27,987 bases of DNA from a virus. Under the pieces are notes generated by a model. The model did no database searches, had not been told where the DNA came from, and saw only the letters and a list, made by a program, of their open reading frames with translations. Each line of letters begins with the position of its first letter. The first letter of the stretch is position 1. The translations under genes were made by a program, and so were the position numbers. Of the stretch, positions 21,882 to 27,987 are shown piece by piece. Location of the stretch: IMG/VR virus record IMGVR_UViG_3300049846_000412, positions 1 through 27,987 of that record; one strand, written 5' to 3'.

Positions 21882-22029
21882 GTATCTGCGGCCGGCTTAC
21901 GAGTGGTGGCTGGATCGTGCTACATGGGTTGCAGTTGCGGCTACTCCCGTTGTAGGGTGTTGGATATTAGATACTGGCTTTTGGGCTGATTCCTGTACGT
22001 GGGATGATACAAAAACATGGATTGATTAG
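21856..22029 (+). CDS. Small Trp-rich tail-module protein
   Basis: A 57-residue frame from ATG 21856 (inside the end of the previous gene, overlap 26 bp) to TAG 22027-22029. It reads MSYRFRPSKYLRPAYEWWLD, RATWVAVAATPVVGCWILDT, then GFWADSCTWDDTKTWID. Seven Trp residues and the repeated C/T-W-D turns look coded. The following gene's GTG starts on the last base of its stop (TAGTG). No family is recognised; small tail-tip or fibre accessory is a guess. Confidence 0.5.
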   Translation: MSYRFRPSKYLRPAYEWWLDRATWVAVAATPVVGCWILDTGFWADSCTWDDTKTWID

Positions 22030-23435
22030 TGGCACAACAGACGATAAATAACGGCGATGCGGGGGTAGATGCCCGTAGTAAAATAAATACCAACTTCCTT
22101 GAATTATACACGGGCAAGATTGGAACGGCTACCGCAGGCACTAATATAACCTGGACGGTAAACTCCAACGGGATAAGCATTAATAACCCCTCTTGGCTGA
22201 CTACGGCGAGAGCCTCTAATGACGGGATAGGATTAAATACGGCTAAAACTAACGTCACTTGGACTGTCAACAGTTCTGGAATAAGTTTTAATGCCGCAGG
22301 GTATGCCGGCACGGGAACGAGCGCAACTAACGCAACTTTCACCCTTGACTCTAACGGCCTTCAGCTGAGTGTGGCCCCACCTACGGGGATAACTAATATC
22401 CAGGTATCGGCTGGGCTAACTACCACGCTAGGGAGTTATATCTATTTCAGCAATAGCAACGGTGTTTCGTTTGGGCTTGATACGGCTAATAACTGTTTAA
22501 CGGGCTCTATCAATACGGGTGCGGCGTTAACGAATATCAAGATTTCAGCCGGTTCTTCTTCGGGGTTAAGGAGTGACGTTACATTTAGCAACGCTAACGG
22601 TGTTTCTTTCCAGATGGATGCCGTGGGGATTATCACTGCAACGGTTAAGACTGCGTACGTAGGATTAAACACCGCAAAGACCAATGTAACATGGACGGTA
22701 GATAGTTCAGGGATCAGCTTTAACGCTTCTGGATATGCGGGTACTACTACGGGTGCGCCTTCGAATATGTCCATTACTTTGAACTCGCAGGGCATTTCTA
22801 TTTCTTCTACTGGTGGAGTCACTACCTATAAAGGCTTTGACCCGTTTCCTGGTGCGGCTTCCGTTGCTAACGCAATTGGGGCGGGTACGCTTTTCCTTAT
22901 GCCATTCACCGCGCCGGCATTTCAAGCTGACAGGATTTGCCTTCCTATACAAATATCCAACGCTTCAAACTCGTCTAACTCCGCTACCCTTTCAATGAGT
23001 GTGGGGATTTACACGCGATTAAATAACAACTCCCTTACACTTTATACTTCTACGTCCACTTCGTTTGCCTGGACCGCATCGGGAACGCAGGGTAGTTATT
23101 CTCAGTGGGGCGGGATTCGTTTAATGACCATCGCTTACACAAATACCTATCCAGCGGATAACTACTGGATGGGTATCTGGTCACGCACCACCACGGGCGG
23201 TGGCGGTGGTCAGACGGTTAACCAAATGTGTATGTCACAACCCGCATCCTCCTATTCTGGTATTCTCGGTGAAGGAAGTAACAACTCCCATTTGTATATG
23301 ATCGGAAAGGGGATATCATCGGCTTCTTTTGCTACGGCCATGCCCAACGCCGTCCCCCTGGTTGATATACAGGGCAATAGTTCAGCATGGCAAAGACCCC
23401 CAATGTTTTACTTCGCAAGCGGCACGCTACCATGA
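22029..23435 (+). CDS. Tail fibre/appendage protein with repeated modules
   Basis: A 468-residue protein from GTG 22029 (AQQTINNGDAGVDARSKINT, a known kind of fibre N-terminus). Residues about 35-260 are low-complexity Asn/Gly/Ser/Thr beta repeats: the unit GLNTAKTNVTWTV(N/D)SSGISF occurs at 68-89 and again at 212-233, and shorter variants such as VSAGLTTTLGSYIYFSNSNG fill the space. The C-terminal 200 residues (YKGFDPFPGAASVANAIGAG..., ADNYWMGIWSRTTTGGGGG) look like a globular trimerising or binding head. It overlaps the glycosyltransferase gene by 4 bp. Confidence 0.65.
   Translation: MAQQTINNGDAGVDARSKINTNFLELYTGKIGTATAGTNITWTVNSNGISINNPSWLTTARASNDGIGLNTAKTNVTWTVNSSGISFNAAGYAGTGTSATNATFTLDSNGLQLSVAPPTGITNIQVSAGLTTTLGSYIYFSNSNGVSFGLDTANNCLTGSINTGAALTNIKISAGSSSGLRSDVTFSNANGVSFQMDAVGIITATVKTAYVGLNTAKTNVTWTVDSSGISFNASGYAGTTTGAPSNMSITLNSQGISISSTGGVTTYKGFDPFPGAASVANAIGAGTLFLMPFTAPAFQADRICLPIQISNASNSSNSATLSMSVGIYTRLNNNSLTLYTSTSTSFAWTASGTQGSYSQWGGIRLMTIAYTNTYPADNYWMGIWSRTTTGGGGGQTVNQMCMSQPASSYSGILGEGSNNSHLYMIGKGISSASFATAMPNAVPLVDIQGNSSAWQRPPMFYFASGTLP
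22230..22745 (+). repeat. Pair of diverged 84-base coding repeats in the fibre gene
   Basis: The segments 22230-22313 and 22662-22745 encode nearly the same 28 residues (GLNTAKTNVTWTV, N/D, SSGISFNA, then A/S-GYAGT), while many third codon positions differ. Protein-level conservation with silent DNA change points to an old duplication kept for structure, not to a recent repeat. Confidence 0.7.
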
Positions 23436-24142
23436 TTGTAGGAATAGATTCAGGAATACATAACGCAGACCTTCACAAATCCGGGCAAAGGATTATTGAA
23501 GGCGGAAGCTGGAAACAACAGAGGGTAGTTATGCTCATCCCCGCAGGGAAGCACATACCCACAAAAGTATATCTATCTCATTGTGCCATTGTTTTTCCGC
23601 CTAATAACGGGCAGTATAGGATGGCCTGTATTGGAATGGAAGTAGGCGAGGCGTTCTCGCAGGGGATAAATGAAATCATCTCCCACCCCGATCTGTCACA
23701 GTGGGAGTATATTCTGACGATAGAACACGATAATATTCCGCCTTTTGACGGTTTAATAAGGCTCATTAAGTCTATGGAGGCCCACCCTGAGTATGCCTGT
23801 ATTGGAGGTTTATACTGGACGAAAGGCGAGGCGGGAGTGCCTCAGATTTGGGGTGACCCAAAAGAGCCGTTGAATTTCCGTCCCCAGCCGCCAGACCCCA
23901 ATGGGGGATTGGTAGAATGCTCTGGTACTGGGATGGGCTTTAACCTGTGGCGTATATCGATGTTCAAAGACGAAAGATTAAGAAGGCCGTGGTTTAAGAC
24001 ATTGACAGGAATTGAAGGGCAAGGGGTAGGAACCCAGGATTTGTATTTCTGGGGTGATGCAAGAAAACACGGGTATAGGTGTGCCATTGACTGCTCGGTG
24101 AAAGTAGGCCATTATGATTCAAACACAGATATAACATGGTGA
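23432..24142 (+). CDS. GT-A fold glycosyltransferase-like protein
   Basis: A 236-residue protein. ATG 23432 is chosen over the earlier open frame because it forms an ATGA overlap. Signs of a family-2-like GT-A enzyme: strand RVVMLIPAGK, a helix FSQGINEIISHP, the strand WEYILTIEHDNIPP with the DxD-like EHDN at 98-101, the CSGTGMGFNLWRISMF segment, and the GTQDLYFWGDARKHGYRCAI helix-strand near 200-219, where the acceptor-site (E/Q)D is usual. The sugar and acceptor are unknown: tail protein or DNA are options. It precedes a methyltransferase gene by a 7-bp overlap. Confidence 0.7.
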   Translation: MIVGIDSGIHNADLHKSGQRIIEGGSWKQQRVVMLIPAGKHIPTKVYLSHCAIVFPPNNGQYRMACIGMEVGEAFSQGINEIISHPDLSQWEYILTIEHDNIPPFDGLIRLIKSMEAHPEYACIGGLYWTKGEAGVPQIWGDPKEPLNFRPQPPDPNGGLVECSGTGMGFNLWRISMFKDERLRRPWFKTLTGIEGQGVGTQDLYFWGDARKHGYRCAIDCSVKVGHYDSNTDITW

Positions 24143-24657
24143 AATTAGACCTCGCTTGCGGACAGAATAAACAACCCGACCACATCGGGGTAGATATCGC
24201 CGGGGATGCGGATGTTAAACACGATCTGTTTACTTTCCCGTATCCGTTTGAAGATAACTACGCAGACGAAATCTTCTGCCAGCATTTCATAGAACACATT
24301 CCGATGCAGTATGTAAATGGAAAAGATATGCTTTTCTGTTTCATAGACGAGTGCCACAGGATTTTAAAGAAAGGAGGTAAGATTACTTTGATCTTCCCCA
24401 ATGCGATGAGCATACGGGCTTTTCAGGATCCTACGCACAGGAGATTCATCCCGTTCACTACGGCGTATTATTTTAACGCTGAATGGAGAAAGATCAATAA
24501 ACTCGATCACTATAACGTGCAATGTGACTTTGATTTCCAGGTAGGCGAGGCAACTAATGGGAATTGGGTAAACAGAAGTCAGGATGCGGTGCAGTTTGCC
24601 AAAGTTCACTATTGGGGTGTGATTGATGACCTTTACTTTATCATGACTAAAAAGTGA
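24136..24657 (+). CDS. Class I SAM-dependent methyltransferase
   Basis: A 173-residue protein with a Rossmann-type SAM site: motif I LDLACGQNKQPDHIGVDI at 4-21, a HFIEHIPMQY motif near 65, and ILKKGGKITLIFPN as the strand-turn before motif VI. This is the pattern of type 11/UbiE-like small-molecule or sugar methylases rather than a DNA methylase (no PPY motif). Next to a glycosyltransferase it may methylate the transferred sugar. It overlaps both neighbours by 7 and 4 bp, so the pair is translated with the tail genes. Confidence 0.75.
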   Translation: MVKLDLACGQNKQPDHIGVDIAGDADVKHDLFTFPYPFEDNYADEIFCQHFIEHIPMQYVNGKDMLFCFIDECHRILKKGGKITLIFPNAMSIRAFQDPTHRRFIPFTTAYYFNAEWRKINKLDHYNVQCDFDFQVGEATNGNWVNRSQDAVQFAKVHYWGVIDDLYFIMTKK

Positions 24658-26894
24658 CTTCTTTCGTTGACGATAGCGGCAATTACTTAGACTACTCGGG
24701 CGAGGACTTCGGGATCACCAAACAGGTAGCCACCTGGCATGACTTTAAAATAAAAGGTGACGTTTCGCTGGATTTCAAAATCCCCAACACGGCTAAAAAC
24801 AGAAAGGCGTTAGGGTATTACAACATTCAGCAGATTTCATCCCCGGCTTTCCCTTCGGTGATTTTTAACGTCATCAGAAACGGAAACAAGATTCTCCGGG
24901 GGACGATTGTAATCAAAGGCCATGACCAGGACTCGATCAGTGTTTTCTTCCTTTCTGGAAATTCGAATTGGTTCAACTCCCTTCAGTTCTCGCTAAAAGA
25001 GATCGATTTCCCCGACAGATATAACGTATTGATCGATTCAGCCAATACGCAGAAGTCCAACACGGAAGGAATTATTTTTCCACTTGTGGACTGGTGGGCA
25101 AAAGGCCAGCACGGGAGTACAGTATTTGTTCAGGGAGCAAACCAAACTCAGGAGGAGGGGCCGGTATTTTCTGAGTGGCACCCATGTATTTATGCTTATA
25201 CGGTACTTACCGAGATGTGCAACTATGGGGGCATTAAGGTAACTGGCGATTTAGTAACCGATCCGCTTTTTAGAAAAATCATCATTACCCCCACAGGCCC
25301 GGACTTATTTGTCCCTGATTGGATTGTAAACGAAAGTCAGGTAACGGCTTATCATCCCTCAGGGGTAACGTATAACACCGCATCGGATCCTAACCTGATT
25401 CAGTGGTCAGACCTTAGAGAACAACCGCAGTTAAACACCTGGAACGCTACTAACTACTCTTTCACCGCACCACGGACGGCGGCGTACCAGTTTGAGATGA
25501 AGCTGAAGTTCTCTCCCAACTCTGCGCCTTATCGGATTGATCTGTACTTAAATGGCTCGTTAGATTCAGCACTTTACAACGGGGCGGATAATAACAGTCT
25601 GATTTTCTATAAGTCTTTGACTAAGGGGCAATACGTACAGTTCTATGTGACCCGAACCGTTGGAGGCCCGACTTACAGACTTACGAGCGAATCGAAAATA
25701 AGCGTTAAAGTCGTTAAGTCTATAGGTACCTGGTTGCCTTCGACCTACTACACCACCACAGGAAAAATACCATACGTATTCCCCCAGGCGATCGTGCCGG
25801 ATATCAAAGCGGTGGATTTCATTAAGTTCCTATGTATGTACTTTGGCGCGGTGTGTTCTTATACCGAAGAATCCAAGACGCTGACGATAAATAAGTATTC
25901 GCGGATGAAACGCGAAGACGGGGAGAACTGGAGCGAGTATTTCCTATCGGCAAAGGTATCGTTTAACAACACGGTCGCTTCGCATAATTACATCCAAATG
26001 GCCGAAGGTCAGGAGGAACAGATGCAAGCCTATAACGAGCAGTCTAAAGTTACTTACGGCGGCGGGGATATACAGAGCCCTAATGATCTGACCTATGAAA
26101 GGGAGATATATCGCGCACCGTTTAGTATTTCATGGGATCAACTCAACACCGCAAATAAGGGTTTCTTCCTTCCGTTCGTGAAGTTCTACGAATTGAACTT
26201 CGAGGAAGAGGTAGCCTATTCGGGTGTGACCAGTACTGCCGATCTTGCTGGAAATACGGCGGCTACGTTCACCTCTACTTTCAATAGCGACATAAGCCAA
26301 AATAACGTCTTCTTCATTAAGTCCAATTCGGGTGAATATACGGGCTGGACTATTTGTAGAGATATAACCACCTCTACGACTAATCCTATAACAGGAATGA
26401 CCTACGGGGCTAACGATTCTGGGAGGATAGCCAAATATTCCGTTTCGAAGGTTAGTTCTAATTCGCGTCTTTTGATCGTAAGACCGGGGGCAAGTGTTTC
26501 GGATTCTGGCGGGGGCACGATTTACTACTACATGGGCAACAACGCTTCGTATGCTTCGGCCACTACGGCGGCTTTAGCGTGGAGCGATAAGCCGCAGATT
26601 TCTTCCCAGGTTCTTGACACTTTCTTTGACTCTTTGGCTATCGATACGGTGAATAACAGGACGTACAACGTGACGGCGGGTGAAAGATTCCACAGGGAGA
26701 TAGAGAATTTCTACGGCAACGCAAAGGTAGAGGCGATGATGCTTTTGCCTACGGATGTTTTCTCACGGTTCAATTTCCAGAACTATATCTATTTAAATAC
26801 GCCTGATTTCATCGGTTACTTCTGGGTTCAGAAGATAGACGGTTATAAGGATGCGAGTATTCCGGTAAAGGTGGAACTCTTATACGCTGACTAA
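24654..26894 (+). CDS. Large tail/baseplate structural protein
   Basis: A 746-residue protein from GTG 24654 (GTGA overlap with the methylase stop). The N-terminus SFVDDSGNYLDYSGEDFGIT, then LDFKIPNTAKNRKALGYYNI, and later RNGNKILRGTIVIKG and SFTAPRTAAYQFEMKLKFSP are typical of long tail proteins in Bacteroidota phages. The middle contains a beta-sandwich (APYRIDLYLNGSLDS) and the end is a globular part with YFWVQKIDGYKD. It lies directly before the tape measure, as tail-tip or baseplate hub proteins often do. No enzymatic motif was seen. Confidence 0.6.
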   Translation: MTSFVDDSGNYLDYSGEDFGITKQVATWHDFKIKGDVSLDFKIPNTAKNRKALGYYNIQQISSPAFPSVIFNVIRNGNKILRGTIVIKGHDQDSISVFFLSGNSNWFNSLQFSLKEIDFPDRYNVLIDSANTQKSNTEGIIFPLVDWWAKGQHGSTVFVQGANQTQEEGPVFSEWHPCIYAYTVLTEMCNYGGIKVTGDLVTDPLFRKIIITPTGPDLFVPDWIVNESQVTAYHPSGVTYNTASDPNLIQWSDLREQPQLNTWNATNYSFTAPRTAAYQFEMKLKFSPNSAPYRIDLYLNGSLDSALYNGADNNSLIFYKSLTKGQYVQFYVTRTVGGPTYRLTSESKISVKVVKSIGTWLPSTYYTTTGKIPYVFPQAIVPDIKAVDFIKFLCMYFGAVCSYTEESKTLTINKYSRMKREDGENWSEYFLSAKVSFNNTVASHNYIQMAEGQEEQMQAYNEQSKVTYGGGDIQSPNDLTYEREIYRAPFSISWDQLNTANKGFFLPFVKFYELNFEEEVAYSGVTSTADLAGNTAATFTSTFNSDISQNNVFFIKSNSGEYTGWTICRDITTSTTNPITGMTYGANDSGRIAKYSVSKVSSNSRLLIVRPGASVSDSGGGTIYYYMGNNASYASATTAALAWSDKPQISSQVLDTFFDSLAIDTVNNRTYNVTAGERFHREIENFYGNAKVEAMMLLPTDVFSRFNFQNYIYLNTPDFIGYFWVQKIDGYKDASIPVKVELLYAD

Positions 26895-26895
26895 T

Positions 26896-27987
26896 ATGGC
26901 AGACACGACAAAAACGGTACTTATCAAAGTTGAGGTAGAGGGCGTACAACAGGCCGCCACTCAGACCGAGAAACTAACCAAAGAGATCGATAAACAGGAG
27001 GTCAGTATAGCCCGCCTTCGTGAAGAGAATAAAAAACTCACAAAGGAAAGGAATGAGGTAGATATTTCTTCTAAAGAGGGTCAGGCAAGGCTAAAAAATC
27101 TCAATGATCAGTTAGATGCCAATAACAAAAAGATCAAAGAGAATGTCGATGCCTACACCCAGCAGAAGATAAACATTGGAAACTATAAGGGGGCGTTAGA
27201 CAAGTTAGTCCCGGGATTGGGTGCTACTGCCGAGGGTATCGGCGGGATGACTAAAGCATCTTTGGCGTTTATAGCTACCCCTATTGGTGCGGTAGTGGCC
27301 GCGCTGGGTATTGCGCTAAGTGCATTAAGTTCTTATCTAAAGAATACAGGCGAGGGTCAGGACAAACTCACCGAGATAATGAGCGTGGGTAAGGTTGTTA
27401 TGGAAGGGGTGATGCGTGTAGTCGAAGCGGTAGGAAAAGCGGTCATGGCTTACATTGAATTTTGGGCCAGTGCTTACAAAAAGGTAATAGATATTTTCAT
27501 TCCGTCTTTAGGCAAAAAGATAGACGAAGCGGTAAAAGCCGGCAAGGATATAGCCGCATTAGATGATAAGATAGATGAGATCGAAACTAATTTAGTTGAG
27601 CGAAGGGCTAAAGTAAACCAGGAAGTTCAGCAACTCAGAGCCGAGGCCATTAGAAAAGAAGGCAAAGAAAAAGAGGATTTAATTAACAAGGCTATAAAAC
27701 TTGAAAACGACTTAGCCGATGAGGAAGTTAGGTTGTCAAAAATGAAGCTAGAATTATGGGATAAAGAACACGCCAGTAAAATAGCCAATAACTCTTTGAC
27801 TGATGAAGAAAAAAGAAAAAGAGCCGAGTTAAATGCTGATATAACAAACCAAGACACGGGAAGAAATAATGCTACCATAAGGTTTCAAAAGGAAATAGAA
27901 AGCATAAAAGACGAAGCAAACAAAAAAGCAGATGCAAGACGGGCCATTGAATTAGACAGAAGGGAACAGGATAAGCTATGGAAAGAA
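26896..27987 (+). CDS. Tape-measure protein, 3' end cut off
   Basis: ATG 26896 opens a frame that runs without a stop to the window end: 364 residues visible. It begins ADTTKTVLIKVEVEGVQQAA, then a long coiled coil of heptads (LTKEIDKQEVSIARLREENK...). NIGNY at 93-97 is a motif I know from Bacteroidota phage tape measures. A hydrophobic stretch at about 120-147 (ASLAFIATPIGAVVAALGIA) is typical of the class, followed by more coiled coil. It sets tail length and is threaded with the chaperone products. The minus-strand frame at 27627-27878 is a shadow. Confidence 0.85.
   Translation, partial: MADTTKTVLIKVEVEGVQQAATQTEKLTKEIDKQEVSIARLREENKKLTKERNEVDISSKEGQARLKNLNDQLDANNKKIKENVDAYTQQKINIGNYKGALDKLVPGLGATAEGIGGMTKASLAFIATPIGAVVAALGIALSALSSYLKNTGEGQDKLTEIMSVGKVVMEGVMRVVEAVGKAVMAYIEFWASAYKKVIDIFIPSLGKKIDEAVKAGKDIAALDDKIDEIETNLVERRAKVNQEVQQLRAEAIRKEGKEKEDLINKAIKLENDLADEEVRLSKMKLELWDKEHASKIANNSLTDEEKRKRAELNADITNQDTGRNNATIRFQKEIESIKDEANKKADARRAIELDRREQDKLWKE

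Noticed and set aside
1-27987. CRISPR array or diversity-generating retroelement
   Set aside because: No spaced direct repeats of the CRISPR kind, no reverse transcriptase and no template/variable repeat pair were seen. The only regular repeats are the 11-bp iterons and the diverged fibre repeats.

Overview
The window is a stretch of a double-stranded DNA tailed bacteriophage (or a prophage derived from one). It carries small and large terminase genes, a tape-measure gene, tail, adsorption and lysis genes, and a dense, almost entirely plus-strand layout with 4-bp ATGA overlaps. The host is very probably a member of the Bacteroidota. Two promoters match the phylum-specific pattern TTG-N19-TAnnTTTG exactly, the tape-measure protein has the NIGNY motif I associate with phages of this phylum, Shine-Dalgarno sequences are mostly absent, and the relic of a host tRNA-Arg looks Bacteroidota-like. 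Long-tailed (siphovirus-like) morphology is inferred from the tape measure.

Layout. 1-2404: the end of a head-tail connector-like gene and small virion genes. 1607-4335: two adsorption-type proteins sharing a lectin-like domain, the second ending in a seven-bladed beta-propeller. 4346-5567: lysis cassette (membrane/coiled-coil protein, M15 peptidase endolysin, 3TM-type holin). 5564-6777: metallophosphoesterase and a small conserved-looking protein. 6774-6953: a small minus-strand gene separating late from early genes. 6993-12175: early operon from a consensus promoter (zinc-ribbon protein, putative ssDNA-annealing recombinase, Cro-like HTH protein, then a fused acetyltransferase-like/DNA methylase and a Cys-rich radical-SAM-like protein). 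12164-14502: a second consensus promoter, a leader ORF lying over a terminator hairpin, a replication-initiation gene containing five 11-bp iterons, and small DNA-binding proteins. 14492-15032: truncated integrase, the 3' part of a tRNA-Arg (candidate attP) and a terminator. 15051-16643: small DNA methyltransferase, NinG-like nuclease, a micro membrane protein, a second terminator and a deleted ParB-methylase fusion. 16630-27987: terminases, tail-assembly chaperone with a probable -1 frameshift, tail completion proteins, large tail/baseplate proteins, a glycosyltransferase plus methyltransferase pair, and the start of the tape measure.

How it fits together. The early operon would make the annealing protein, modify DNA and start replication at the iterons. 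The terminase packages the DNA; the tail genes at the right and the connector and adsorption genes at the left are the two ends of one late region if the genome is circular. Portal, protease and major capsid genes are not visible here and presumably lie outside the window, between the tape measure and position 1. The integrase fragment beside a tRNA relic suggests a temperate ancestor that has lost integration. All functional calls are from reading the sequence; no database search was possible.
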